DNA from: Sphingobacteriaceae bacterium
Lineage (GTDB): Bacteria; Bacteroidota; Bacteroidia; UBA7662
Reading direction: 5' to 3'
DNA length: 64,000 bases
Assembly: GCA_013824115.1 (NCBI GenBank)
Contig: PNNG01000022.1
Span: forward strand, 78,610-142,609
The notes below the pieces were generated by a model. That model had not been told where the DNA came from and made no database searches. It saw nothing but the letters and a program-made list of their open reading frames with translations. Each line of letters starts with the position of its first letter. Within the stretch, counting starts at the first letter, position 1. The position numbers and the translations under genes were made by a program. This document shows, piece after piece, positions 9,576-18,142 of this stretch.

Positions 9576-12416
9576 TTGAAACAGCTATACTCCCTGTTCT
9601 TCTGTATATTACTGTCGAGCACAGCCTTTGCGCAGAAAAGCGGCATTACAGGCGTGGTCACCGATGTCAATGATAAATTGCCATTGATTGGCGTAAACGT
9701 CATTATAAAAGGCACCTCCTTTGGAGCGTCTACCGATTTCGACGGTCGCTACCGCATTCAAGACGTCCCCCCGGGCACCTACAACATCGAAGTAAGTTAC
9801 CTTGGCTACGAGAAAAAGGTATTTACCGGCATCAAAATAGAAAAAGGAGTGATGCGCACCTTGAACATTCCCCTGGGGCGTTCTTCGCTTACTTTCGATC
9901 AAGAGGTAGTGATTGTGGGTGATAAACCACTGGTCGACATCGAACAAACCCGCACCGAACAGCGCGTTGGGCAAGAAGCCATTGAAGCCGCTCCGGTGCG
10001 TCAATTACAAGGTGTATTAAATACCCAGGCAGGCGTCGTGCTCAATCCCGAAGGTGTTAGTATTCGGGGTGGAAGAACATACGAGACAGCTTTTATCATC
10101 GATGGTGTATCGGCAACCGACCCGTTGGCAGGTACCGGTTTCGGTATCGACCTGGGCACCAACTCCATCGAAAGCATCGATATCACTACCGGTGGGGGCG
10201 ATGTGGCTTACGGCGATGGTACCTCGGGCATTGTAAAAACCAAAACCCGTTCGGGTGGCGATCGTTGGGAGTATTCATTTACACACCGCCGCGATAACCT
10301 GGGTTTCAACCGAGGCTGGAATGCGGTTTGGAACAATGCGGTATATGAAGCCACCGTGGGTGGTTCAATCAAAGGACTGGCGCCCAAGCCCATTCGGGTT
10401 TTCAGCTCTTTTAAAGGGGGATTCGACGATCAGTATTTTCGTTCACCAGCACGTCAGGTGGTTTCTTCGCTTTATCCCAATACACGTCTTTCGCCTTTTC
10501 AGGACAATCGCTGGGCGGGTATGTTGAAATTCGATTACGATTTTAAGCCTGGTATGCGGTTGAGCTTTACCTATCTGCGCTCCATCACCATCAACCAGGA
10601 TGTGAATATGTTGCGCATCATTGGTAATGACGTGCCCTTTTTGCCTGGTTTCCAGTATGATTTTATGCTGCAACCCGACAATGCCAATACCTACACCCAC
10701 GATACCAATATGGGTACGCTAAACTTCACGCACACCCCAAGCAATAAGTTCTCGTATACCATCAATGCATCGCGTTTGTTTGTGCGTTTGCGGGCCGATG
10801 CCAATGGCCGTTACTGGCGGCCCGAATCGGTCGACTCCGAATTCGACCCAACCAGTATTGTTAACTTTCCGGTAACTTATTTTAATCCAGCCGACAGCCA
10901 GGTATTTGTTTTGCCTGGTCCAGGCTTGTTTAACAATGGCGGCATTGGAACACTGTGGCACGACCACTATGTTACCGAATACAGCACCCGTTACACCGGT
11001 AACTACTACTACAATTCGCGTGGCGATCGCTTGGTATTTGGTGCCGAAGTACGTGCCCAAGACATGTTGTGGATCGATATCCTCAGGCCTTGGGTTGGTG
11101 CACCCATTCCTTTGCCCGATGGCAGTGTGAGCCAAAGTTTCCGGTTGGGTGATTACAGCGATGTTTGGAAAGTGAGCCCGACGCGTGGAGCATTTTATGC
11201 ATCTAACAAACTGAAGTACCGTGGGTTGATTGCCGAAATTGGTGGTCGTTTAGAATATTGGTTCCCGGGCAAATTTGCCGATGATGCCGTGAATGATCCT
11301 CGTTCGCCCATCCGTGATGAAATTCGCCAAAACTATATGGACAACACAGTGGGGGTTTTAGGTCGCCGGATGAAGATGCGTTTATTGCCCAAGATTTCGG
11401 CTTCATTCCCTATCAAAGAGAACCAAGTGATGTTCTTCAATTACAATCACTCCATGATTTTACCTCACCCAAGTTGGGTGTATCAAGGATTGAACCCATT
11501 GTACCAAGACCGCTCGGTTTTGTCGCGGGTGGGAAATCCCGATTTGAACCCCGAAGTAGATATCTCCTACGAATTGGGAGTACGCTCGCAATTGAGCAAT
11601 AACGACGCCCTTACCGTTTCGGCTTATTGGAAAGACAAATACGACTTTATTACCGCCGCATCTGTACAAATTCGTGATTTTACCGGCCGTGAAGTAACGC
11701 GTACTTTGCGTATCAATGCCGACTATGCCCGTGTGCGCGGTTTGGAAGTAACTTACCTCAAGCGCATTGGCAAGTGGTTCGTAGGGCAGGCCTCGGGTTC
11801 ATATATGGTAGCAACCGGACAAAGCTCTTCTGCCAACGAAGCACTTAACCAAATTTTGAACACGGGTAATCGCGAAGATACGCGTGAAACTTATCTGGCT
11901 TGGGACAGTCCTTTCGATATCAAGGGCAACGCAACATTCACGGTGAATAACAAAAGGGGCTTGTTTGGTATAAAGGCGCTCGATCGGATGTCGTTTTACA
12001 TAGAAGGAGTTTACCGTACAGGTCGTCGCTACACTCCCTTTATTTTACAAGGCATAGAACCTATAACAGGTCGACCCATTTATGAGCGCGATCCCAATCC
12101 CCAAGCGCTATGGGCTGGTTTGGGTGAAAGTCAAAACTGGGTGGATATCAATTTTAGAAAATGGTGGCAGCTGAACAAGCGTTTGCGTATTGAAGCCACG
12201 GTTCAAGTAACCAACGTATTCAATGTCATGAATACGGTGATTCCCAATCCCATCACTGGCCGTGCTTGGATGCCTGGCGATCCTGTTCCTTCTAACCAGC
12301 GTGACCCGGCATTCCTCGATCCACGCGACTTCCGTTCGCGCGGCACACCTCCCGATAATCCTTCACGTTTTATGCCTGGAAGGCACATCATGTTTGGCCT
12401 GGGTATCAAGTTTTAA
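9576..12416 (+). CDS. TonB-dependent outer-membrane receptor with CarboxypepD-like N-terminal domain
   Basis: A protein of 946 residues. It starts at TTG 9576, giving MKQLYSLFFC and a signal peptide ending at STAFAQ. Next is a carboxypeptidase-regulatory-like domain (about 22-110; GVVTDVNDKLPLIGVNV), then a plug domain (about 125-250) with VSIRGGRTYETAFIIDGV, then a 22-strand barrel ending in the aromatic tail GLGIKF. It imports a ligand across the outer membrane using TonB energy. No SusD partner lies beside it, so it is not a classic SusCD pair. The substrate is unknown, and the 125-base leader shows no riboswitch I recognise. A strong terminator follows. Confidence 0.93.
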   Translation: MKQLYSLFFCILLSSTAFAQKSGITGVVTDVNDKLPLIGVNVIIKGTSFGASTDFDGRYRIQDVPPGTYNIEVSYLGYEKKVFTGIKIEKGVMRTLNIPLGRSSLTFDQEVVIVGDKPLVDIEQTRTEQRVGQEAIEAAPVRQLQGVLNTQAGVVLNPEGVSIRGGRTYETAFIIDGVSATDPLAGTGFGIDLGTNSIESIDITTGGGDVAYGDGTSGIVKTKTRSGGDRWEYSFTHRRDNLGFNRGWNAVWNNAVYEATVGGSIKGLAPKPIRVFSSFKGGFDDQYFRSPARQVVSSLYPNTRLSPFQDNRWAGMLKFDYDFKPGMRLSFTYLRSITINQDVNMLRIIGNDVPFLPGFQYDFMLQPDNANTYTHDTNMGTLNFTHTPSNKFSYTINASRLFVRLRADANGRYWRPESVDSEFDPTSIVNFPVTYFNPADSQVFVLPGPGLFNNGGIGTLWHDHYVTEYSTRYTGNYYYNSRGDRLVFGAEVRAQDMLWIDILRPWVGAPIPLPDGSVSQSFRLGDYSDVWKVSPTRGAFYASNKLKYRGLIAEIGGRLEYWFPGKFADDAVNDPRSPIRDEIRQNYMDNTVGVLGRRMKMRLLPKISASFPIKENQVMFFNYNHSMILPHPSWVYQGLNPLYQDRSVLSRVGNPDLNPEVDISYELGVRSQLSNNDALTVSAYWKDKYDFITAASVQIRDFTGREVTRTLRINADYARVRGLEVTYLKRIGKWFVGQASGSYMVATGQSSSANEALNQILNTGNREDTRETYLAWDSPFDIKGNATFTVNNKRGLFGIKALDRMSFYIEGVYRTGRRYTPFILQGIEPITGRPIYERDPNPQALWAGLGESQNWVDINFRKWWQLNKRLRIEATVQVTNVFNVMNTVIPNPITGRAWMPGDPVPSNQRDPAFLDPRDFRSRGTPPDNPSRFMPGRHIMFGLGIKF

Positions 12417-12434
12417 TTGTGCAATTGAACCAAT

Positions 12435-12461
12435 GAAAAAGCCGCGAAATGCGGCTTTTTC
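12435..12461 (+). terminator. Intrinsic terminator after the TonB-dependent receptor
   Basis: The arms GAAAAAGCCGC (12435-12445) and GCGGCTTTTTC (12451-12461) flank the loop GAAAT, 19 bases after the receptor stop codon. Confidence 0.85.
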
Positions 12462-12614
12462 GATTTATGAGGTTAATCATTCTCATACTAATAGGCATAT
12501 CCAGAGTTATGGCCAAATGAGTCAACCAGAACTATGGTTTTGCAGGTCGGCAGGGCTACAGGTATTTGATTGTTGTGATGCTTAAATGCTAGGGATTACT
12601 CGTTTAAATCAACA
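12462..12614. other. Intergenic gap between two terminators
   Basis: These 153 bases lie between converging terminators of the TonB receptor (+) and the AP2/HNH gene (-). I see no open frame with gene-like features, no RNA gene and no repeat. Confidence 0.6.
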
Positions 12615-12644
12615 AAAAAGCCGCGAATTACTTCGCGGCTTTTT
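12615..12644 (-). terminator. Intrinsic terminator after the AP2/HNH-like gene
   Basis: The arms AAAAAGCCGCGAA (12615-12627) and TTCGCGGCTTTTT (12632-12644) are perfectly complementary with loop TTAC. On the minus strand it lies 22 bases beyond the stop codon of the gene at 12667. Confidence 0.85.
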
Positions 12645-12666
12645 GCTTCTTGACAGAATGATTGAA

Positions 12667-13209
12667 TTACTTCTTCTCTGGAACGTTGTTGAGGCCATTG
12701 GTTTTGCCAAACAACTCAATTGATTTGGCATTGTAAGCCAAAGCAGCTTCGTCGGGTGTAGCAAACAAGCCCAAATCGATACGCTCTTTATTGTGGAAAA
12801 TGATGGCACGGAACTTCTTGCCGCTTTTTACCACGCCACGGTAGCCGAATTGGTTTTCAGTCTTAGAGGTGTTCCGAACAACTTTTGCACGGATAGCCCA
12901 CTCTAAATTGGCCAAACGACAGTCAAGCGGATTGCTATTCATCAGGTTCACCAACAAGCGCTCGTTCGATTCATGCTTGGGAATAAACTTCTCAGCAATG
13001 AGTTTGTGGAGATAAATGGTTTCGTTTTTATAAGCGCCATCGCCCAGGGGCCAGTTCTTTTGGAAGAACGCATACCCACGTGAGTGCTTGCGCAAATTTG
13101 CTACGAAGCCGATTTTCTTTAAATACGGATTCTCGGTGAGGAATTCGTACACCTTGTCGTCTACGATGGCCGACTCATCGGTGTTTTTCAGAGGGATTTT
13201 TACCAACAT
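12667..13209 (-). CDS. AP2-domain protein with degenerate HNH-like region
   Basis: A protein of 180 residues. The C-terminal part (about 122-176) is an AP2/ERF-type DNA-binding domain: FGYRGVVKSGKKFRAIIF, then IDLGLFATPDEAALAYN and KSIELFG. The middle (about 66-106) resembles the HNH domain of homing endonucleases: IYLHKLIAEKFIP and CRLANLEWA. The usual catalytic segment VNHINGNKxDNR is changed to VNLMNSNPLDCR, so the central His is lost and cleavage looks unlikely. It has its own terminator and sits downstream of dnaX with a 63-base gap. I infer a domesticated relative of a homing endonuclease acting as a DNA-binding protein. Target and role are unknown. Confidence 0.75.
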   Translation of the reverse strand: MLVKIPLKNTDESAIVDDKVYEFLTENPYLKKIGFVANLRKHSRGYAFFQKNWPLGDGAYKNETIYLHKLIAEKFIPKHESNERLLVNLMNSNPLDCRLANLEWAIRAKVVRNTSKTENQFGYRGVVKSGKKFRAIIFHNKERIDLGLFATPDEAALAYNAKSIELFGKTNGLNNVPEKK

Positions 13210-13272
13210 GTTCTTGTTTTTAATTTTTGTTTTTCGTCAAATGACACAAAATATTGGACGAATATAAGAGGC

Positions 13273-14997
13273 TCAATAATCAATGTCAAGCCCAAATTTC
13301 TCAATCATGCTTAATAAATGTGGGTTTTTTTCGACCATTCGACTGAATTTGTCGACAGATGTTACTGGTTTGATAACATCTGAGTCGTTTTTTAAAAAAA
13401 CATAAGCAATTTTGATGGAAGAATTCCCTGTCCACTTCCGAAGTTTTTCTAATAATTCTCCTTTTTCTTGTTCCAAAATCTGGTGTTGCACATCACTCAG
13501 CACGTTGAGGGTGATTGCTTGATCGTTGTCAAGAACAGGGGCGTGTTCCGAAAGTATGGCATGTACGTAATCTTTTTTCAGCTGCTTTACTTCGGTCAAT
13601 AACTTTTGCCATGCGGTAGCAAAGTCCAACTCGGTTTGTACTTCCTCTTCCAACAGTTTTGCGCCATCCTCGGCAAAGGAGACCTGTGCCACGGTGGTTT
13701 TGATTCCAGCCAGATTCTTGCCGATTTTAATGGTGCTTAAGCCCGATTTGCCTGCAACCTTAGATGTACTATCGCTAGGTGGAGTTGGCATTGCTGCAGC
13801 TACTTTAACGGTAGCAATGGGTGCAGGGTTTACAAAGGCCTGTACGGTAGGTTGTTCAGCTACTTTTTTTTTTAGCTCTTCGCCCATTTGCATCCCATCG
13901 CGAAATTGAGGCAAAAAGCACATTTTCATCAAGGCGAGCTCTACCAGTAAGCGAGGCTGTTTGCTTTGCTTGTAGTTCACTTCGGCATGACTTGCCAAAT
14001 TGAGCGCCGACAGCAAAAAGCCTGGATGGCTTTTTTGTGTTTGCTGAAGATATTTGGCTTTGGCTTCATCGCTTACTTCTAAAAGTTTTACGGTTCTGGC
14101 ATCTTTTGCCATCAGTAAATTTCTAAAATGGGAGGCCAACCCAGTGATGAAATTAATGCCTTCAAATCCTTTGCTAACTACTTCGTCGAACAACAAACTC
14201 ACTTCGGGCATGTCTTGCGATAGCAATAGGTCGGTTACTCTGAAATAGTACTCGTGATCAATGATGTTCAGGTTTTCAATTACAGCCGCATAGCTGAGAA
14301 CACCACCCGAAAAGCTCACCACCTGATCCATGATAGAAAGTGCATCACGCAAAGCACCATCGGCTTTTTGCGCAATTACATGGAGCGCACTGTATTCGTA
14401 AGTAATGCCTTCTTGGGCACAGATACGCTCCAGTTGTTTGGCTATGTCGTCAATTTGAATGCGGTTGAAATCAAAAATCTGGCAACGCGATAAAATGGTT
14501 GGCAGAATTTTATGTTTTTCAGTCGTCGCTAAAATGAAAATGGCATAGGAGGGAGGTTCTTCGAGTGTCTTCAAAAAAGCATTGAAGGCCGCGGTAGACA
14601 ACATGTGTACCTCATCTATAATATAGATCTTATACTTGCTTCCCTGAGGTGCATAGCGCACTTGCTCCACCAAACTGCGAATATCATCCACCGAGTTGTT
14701 CGATGCCGCATCCAATTCATGAATGGCCATAGAGCCGCCACGGTTAAACGATACACACGAGTCGCAGGTATTACAGGCCTCGCCTTCGGCAGTAAGCTGG
14801 GTACAGTTGATGGTTTTGGCGAAAATACGTGCACAGGTAGTTTTACCTACTCCACGTGGACCACAAAACAAAAAGGCTTGCGCCAATTGCTGGGTACGAA
14901 TTGCATTTTTGAGCGTTTCTGTAATGTGGTGCTGCCCAACTACCGTATCGAAACTGGCGGGACGGTACTTGCGAAACGAAACAATGTAATTCTCCAT
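13273..14997 (-). CDS. dnaX: DNA polymerase III subunit gamma/tau
   Basis: The clamp-loader ATPase, 574 residues from the ATG at 14997 (MENYIVSFRKYRP). An upstream in-frame ATG at 15021 would add eight residues that do not fit the family. Walker A is FCGPRGVGKTTCA (about 44-56), zinc ligands are in the CNTCDSC region (C64, C75, C78, C81), Walker B is IYIIDEVHML, and the sensor region is LATTEKHKILPTILSRC. Domains I-III end near residue 370. At codons 375-378 there is a run of ten A, and a one-base slip in either direction gives an immediate stop (see separate entry). The C-terminal tau region (about 380-574) would bind polymerase and helicase. It is divergent from the rpsF operon. Confidence 0.95.
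   Translation of the reverse strand: MENYIVSFRKYRPASFDTVVGQHHITETLKNAIRTQQLAQAFLFCGPRGVGKTTCARIFAKTINCTQLTAEGEACNTCDSCVSFNRGGSMAIHELDAASNNSVDDIRSLVEQVRYAPQGSKYKIYIIDEVHMLSTAAFNAFLKTLEEPPSYAIFILATTEKHKILPTILSRCQIFDFNRIQIDDIAKQLERICAQEGITYEYSALHVIAQKADGALRDALSIMDQVVSFSGGVLSYAAVIENLNIIDHEYYFRVTDLLLSQDMPEVSLLFDEVVSKGFEGINFITGLASHFRNLLMAKDARTVKLLEVSDEAKAKYLQQTQKSHPGFLLSALNLASHAEVNYKQSKQPRLLVELALMKMCFLPQFRDGMQMGEELKKKVAEQPTVQAFVNPAPIATVKVAAAMPTPPSDSTSKVAGKSGLSTIKIGKNLAGIKTTVAQVSFAEDGAKLLEEEVQTELDFATAWQKLLTEVKQLKKDYVHAILSEHAPVLDNDQAITLNVLSDVQHQILEQEKGELLEKLRKWTGNSSIKIAYVFLKNDSDVIKPVTSVDKFSRMVEKNPHLLSMIEKFGLDIDY
13864..13873 (-). other. A10 slippage site in dnaX (candidate gamma-subunit switch)
   Basis: On the minus strand the codons read GAG CTA AAA AAA AAA GTA GCT GAA, with ten consecutive A. 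Losing one A gives AAG TAG, an immediate stop. Gaining one A, or a -1 ribosomal shift, gives AGT AGC TGA, also an immediate stop. The truncated product would be about 378-380 residues, ending just after clamp-loader domain III. This is the length logic of gamma in other bacteria, where dnaX slips on A-rich sequence (ribosomal frameshifting in E. coli, transcriptional slippage in Thermus). Slippage here is inferred, not shown. Confidence 0.6.
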
Positions 14998-15095
14998 TTC
15001 ACAAATGTAAGGCATTTTCAATGTGGCTTGTCAATAGCAGCAGGTGTGTTTTCCACAGTGAAATCCAATGGTGTCAAAATAATGCCAATCACCGC

Positions 15096-15126
15096 CTTGA
15101 AATTCGGCTTCTTATCCTTACTTTTG
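15096..15126 (+). promoter_or_regulatory. Bacteroidota-type promoter of the rpsF operon
   Basis: The -7 box TACTTTTG (15119-15126) matches TAnnTTTG exactly. CTTG at 15096-15099 is a -33 box, with 19 bases between. Transcription would start near 15133, leaving a short leader of about 25 bases before rpsF. Confidence 0.65.
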
Positions 15127-15157
15127 CATTCCATTTTTTAAATTAAACTGAAATCGA

Positions 15158-15508
15158 ATGAATCAGTACGAAACCGTATTTATCATGACGCCGGTGTTGA
15201 CCGACGAGATGGTAAAAGACGCGGTCGCGAAGTTTGAGAAGGTGCTGAAGGAAAACGGCGCCGAAATCGTCCACCAGGCTAGCTGGGGCCTGCGGAAGTT
15301 AGCGTATCCCATCCAGAAAAAATCTTCAGGATTTTATCACCTCGTGGAGTTTAAAGCACCTGCTACCTTGGTAGACAAATTGGAGCTTGAATTCCGTCGC
15401 GACGAACGCATCCTGCGTTTCCTCACCGTGGCACTCGACAAGTATGCCATTGCTTACAACCAATCGCGCCGTACCAATGCGGCCAAACCCGTAACCGAAG
15501 AAGCTTAA
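15158..15508 (+). CDS. rpsF: 30S ribosomal protein S6
   Basis: A protein of 116 residues, first gene of a three-gene ribosomal operon. It begins [20 protein letters not shown] and contains [22 protein letters not shown] and [19 protein letters not shown], all standard S6 signatures. S6 binds S18 and 16S rRNA at the platform of the small subunit. The C-terminal tail is short and Ala/Glu-rich. A good -7/-33 promoter lies about 30 bases upstream. Confidence 0.98.
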   Translation: MNQYETVFIMTPVLTDEMVKDAVAKFEKVLKENGAEIVHQASWGLRKLAYPIQKKSSGFYHLVEFKAPATLVDKLELEFRRDERILRFLTVALDKYAIAYNQSRRTNAAKPVTEEA

Positions 15509-15511
15509 TCC

Positions 15512-15769
15512 ATGATCAGCAACAGCTTTGCCGCCATTCCCGTCAAGGACGAGAACCGCAAAAAATACTGCCGCTTCAAGAAAAATGGCATTAAGTATAT
15601 CGATTACAAAGACGCCGACTTCCTTTTGAAGTTTGTGAACGAGCAGGGTAAAGTATTGCCCCGTCGCCTCACAGGTACCTCATTGAAGTACCAGCGCAAA
15701 GTAGGTCAGGCCATCAAGCGCGCCCGTCACTTGGCCCTGATGCCTTATGTAGCCGATGGTTTGAAATAA
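15512..15769 (+). CDS. rpsR: 30S ribosomal protein S18
   Basis: A protein of 85 residues, three bases after rpsF. It contains [35 protein letters not shown] and [19 protein letters not shown], the diagnostic S18 core. S18 forms a heterodimer with S6 on 16S rRNA. The N-terminus ([18 protein letters not shown]) lacks the extra cysteines of zinc-binding forms; one Cys remains. Confidence 0.98.
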   Translation: MISNSFAAIPVKDENRKKYCRFKKNGIKYIDYKDADFLLKFVNEQGKVLPRRLTGTSLKYQRKVGQAIKRARHLALMPYVADGLK

Positions 15770-15770
15770 G

Positions 15771-15776
15771 AGGAGG
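15771..15776 (+). promoter_or_regulatory. Canonical Shine-Dalgarno site of rplI
   Basis: AGGAGG lies 8 bases before the rplI ATG at 15785. Such a strong site is unusual in Bacteroidota, where most genes in this window have none, and it supports this start. Confidence 0.6.
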
Positions 15777-15784
15777 AGATAGAC

Positions 15785-16228
15785 ATGGAAGTTATTTTGA
15801 AACAAGACGTTAAAGGTCTCGGCTATAAGTACGATGTAGTTAAGGTAAAGCCCGGTTATGGCCGCAATTACCTCATTCCACAAGGAATCGCTACCATCGC
15901 CAACAAGTCGACCATCAAAGAGCGCAACGAAAACGTAAAGCAAGCTACCTTCAAGCAAGAGAAGCTGAAGAACGATGCGGAAGCTTTGGCGAACAACCTT
16001 ACCAGCCTTACCCTTCAATTGGGTGCCAAGGTAGGTGAGAGTGGCCGCATCTTCGGTGCTATCACAACCCTTCAGGTAGCCGACGCTTTGAAAGCAAAAG
16101 GTTTCGACGTTGATCGTCGTCGCCTCGAAATCAAAGCCGATATCAAAGAAGTAGGTACTTACACCGTTGAAGCCGACTTGCACCGCGAGGTGAAGGCTGA
16201 GTTCAGCATTGTAGTGGTAGCTGAATAA
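15785..16228 (+). CDS. rplI: 50S ribosomal protein L9
   Basis: A protein of 147 residues, last gene of the S6-S18-L9 operon. The N-terminal rRNA-binding domain reads MEVILKQDVKGLGYKYDVV and GYGRNYLIPQGIATIA. A long connecting helix and the C-terminal domain (SGRIFGAITTLQVADAL, VEADLHREVKAEFSIVV) follow. L9 binds 23S rRNA near the L1 stalk base and helps keep the reading frame. A bidirectional terminator follows. Confidence 0.98.
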   Translation: MEVILKQDVKGLGYKYDVVKVKPGYGRNYLIPQGIATIANKSTIKERNENVKQATFKQEKLKNDAEALANNLTSLTLQLGAKVGESGRIFGAITTLQVADALKAKGFDVDRRRLEIKADIKEVGTYTVEADLHREVKAEFSIVVVAE

Positions 16229-16243
16229 GCGAAAGCAAAACTT

Positions 16244-16279
16244 AAAAAAGCCGCAATGTGAAAACATTGCGGCTTTTTT
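16244..16279. terminator. Bidirectional terminator between rplI and a convergent T9SS gene
   Basis: The arms AAAAAAGCCGCAATGT (16244-16259) and ACATTGCGGCTTTTTT (16264-16279) are perfectly complementary with a GAAA loop. A-run and T-run on the two sides let it serve the ribosomal operon (+) and the gene ending at 16284 (-). Confidence 0.9.
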
Positions 16280-16283
16280 GTGC

Positions 16284-18059
16284 TCAGCGCTTAAGCACTT
16301 TCAGGGTCTTGCTAAAGCCATCTTGAGAAACCTGGATAAAATATAGCCCGTCTTCCAGGTCGGAAAGATCAACAGCTGCTTTATTGCCAGCCAAATGGGA
16401 AACAGCTACTTTTCGAAGTAATTTTCCGCGAACATCCAATATCGATACAGTGTGGCTTCCCCTACTGAATAATTCACCTTCCAGCCAAACTATTTCAGAA
16501 GCGGGATTGGGATACAAACGCACTTGATCAATAAGCATTTGGCTTGCTGAAAGCCCATTGAAGCCGTATAAGCTACAGTTGTCAAAAGCCTGTTGAATTT
16601 GGGTTTTGGCATTTCTCAAAGCGGTTAACGAACCTTGCGCTCCACCACTGGTGGCACGTGCCCACAAAGCACCAACGATATAGCTGTTCACCGCACCCGG
16701 CAATAGGGTTCCTGGCCCCATGCTCATCACAAATCGGCGGCCGGCAGGCACATTGGGTCCAGTGATACCTGAAATTCCTGTCCAGTTAAATGGAGCACTT
16801 ACCGGATTTGCCAAACTGCCACCTATGCCATAGCCATTCACATCGCTATTACCAGGGAATTGGTAGCGCGCGGGGATATTGGTTGAACCCTGACTTCCGG
16901 GGTACCCATCGCCACCGAAAACCATTCGTTGTCCATCCTTCCATCTTCCCGAAAGGTAATGGTATACATGCTGGAAGTTGGTTGGACTTCCTATGGGTGA
17001 TCCATCGTTTATGAACGACATGAAATTCCACATGGTCATGCTTTCGGTTCTCTGTTGTAAGTCACAACCAGGTATCAGCTCATCCGTTTGGCCATTGAGA
17101 TTATTATCGATTCCGTCGTTAAAATCGGAATACGGGCCACGAAAAACAGCCAAGCCAGCAGCAGGGGGCTGAACACCATAACCATCGAAACCTTCATCGT
17201 CGTCATCGGTATTGTATACGAATCCCATCCCCCTGGTCACATCGCAGCCAATAAAATCATCGTTCGGATTCCCCAGAGCAGGGTCAACAAAATGTCCATA
17301 GAATACACTATCGAGCCTTAAGCTTGCGCGATTGATGATTTTATACTCCATAAATTGCACATTCTGAAAGGGTCCGGGTCGGTTAAAGGCAAAAACCGTT
17401 TCCTGAACTTCAATACCAATGGGTATGCTGCCGCTACCCGGGGTATTTCCTCTATCGTTGTATACCATCCACAAGGCTTCGTCGCCTAAAAACTGCGGGT
17501 AATCGCCCTGGGCCGGGTCGTATATGCCGTTCGAGTTTACATCCGCGTAAGGAGCCAAATTGGGGTCATAGCCAAAAACTGCATCACCATTGCCGGGCCA
17601 ATTGGCAATGTTGGTTGGAACCTGATAGCCAGCATTGGCAAAGTTGCTTCGGTGATTACGCACTTCTGCTGCTGTAATTCTCCTGATTTGATCGTGAAAA
17701 TTGCAAAAGCCGGCGCTGGTGGTTGCCGAATCAACAGTCAAAGGTCCAGCCCAAAAGCCAGTACCTAAAGTTGACGCTTGCCTATAAGTCTGCGCGGCCA
17801 CTTTAAGGCTGCCCACAGCATCGATGCCACCTATCCAAAAGCTCATGACATTGAATGAACTTTTGCCTGAGCCTTTTGGCACTTCGAACCCTCCGCCAAA
17901 ACCCGGACTCGATAAATGGGGACCACCCACCAAGTAATGCGCCCGAACGTTGTTGGTTTCGAGGGTAGTGCGTGAAGCTGCAGGATTGCAGGGTGCTGGC
18001 TGTGCCCATGCGTCGCTTAACCACATGGTCAAAAGCGAAAGTAGTACTATCTGCTTCAT
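16284..18059 (-). CDS. Secreted protein with T9SS type A sorting domain
   Basis: A protein of 591 residues from the ATG at 18057-18059, giving MKQIVLLSLLTMWLSDAWAQ, a clean signal peptide; the longer open frame upstream has no secretion signal and is not used. The body is rich in Asn, Gly and aromatic residues, with calcium-site-like stretches (DVNSNGIYDPAQGDYPQFLG; DGIDNNLNGQTDE). The C-terminus (about 515-591) is a typical T9SS sorting domain: VRLYPNPAS, ILDVRGKLLRKV, LEDGLYFIQV and a basic end KTLKVLKR. It should cross the outer membrane by the PorSS machinery. No enzyme motif is visible, so the function is unknown. Confidence 0.88.
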   Translation of the reverse strand: MKQIVLLSLLTMWLSDAWAQPAPCNPAASRTTLETNNVRAHYLVGGPHLSSPGFGGGFEVPKGSGKSSFNVMSFWIGGIDAVGSLKVAAQTYRQASTLGTGFWAGPLTVDSATTSAGFCNFHDQIRRITAAEVRNHRSNFANAGYQVPTNIANWPGNGDAVFGYDPNLAPYADVNSNGIYDPAQGDYPQFLGDEALWMVYNDRGNTPGSGSIPIGIEVQETVFAFNRPGPFQNVQFMEYKIINRASLRLDSVFYGHFVDPALGNPNDDFIGCDVTRGMGFVYNTDDDDEGFDGYGVQPPAAGLAVFRGPYSDFNDGIDNNLNGQTDELIPGCDLQQRTESMTMWNFMSFINDGSPIGSPTNFQHVYHYLSGRWKDGQRMVFGGDGYPGSQGSTNIPARYQFPGNSDVNGYGIGGSLANPVSAPFNWTGISGITGPNVPAGRRFVMSMGPGTLLPGAVNSYIVGALWARATSGGAQGSLTALRNAKTQIQQAFDNCSLYGFNGLSASQMLIDQVRLYPNPASEIVWLEGELFSRGSHTVSILDVRGKLLRKVAVSHLAGNKAAVDLSDLEDGLYFIQVSQDGFSKTLKVLKR

Positions 18060-18142
18060 ACAAATTCGTTTAGGTTGAAACGAAAATACAAAGCAACACA
18101 ACAAACTGTGCTCAGTGTTGTTTGTTTGACACAAACATGACT

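Noticed and set aside
15127-15157. S6:S18 autoregulatory leader RNA
   Set aside because: The leader from the predicted start site is only about 25 bases, too short for the known structure.
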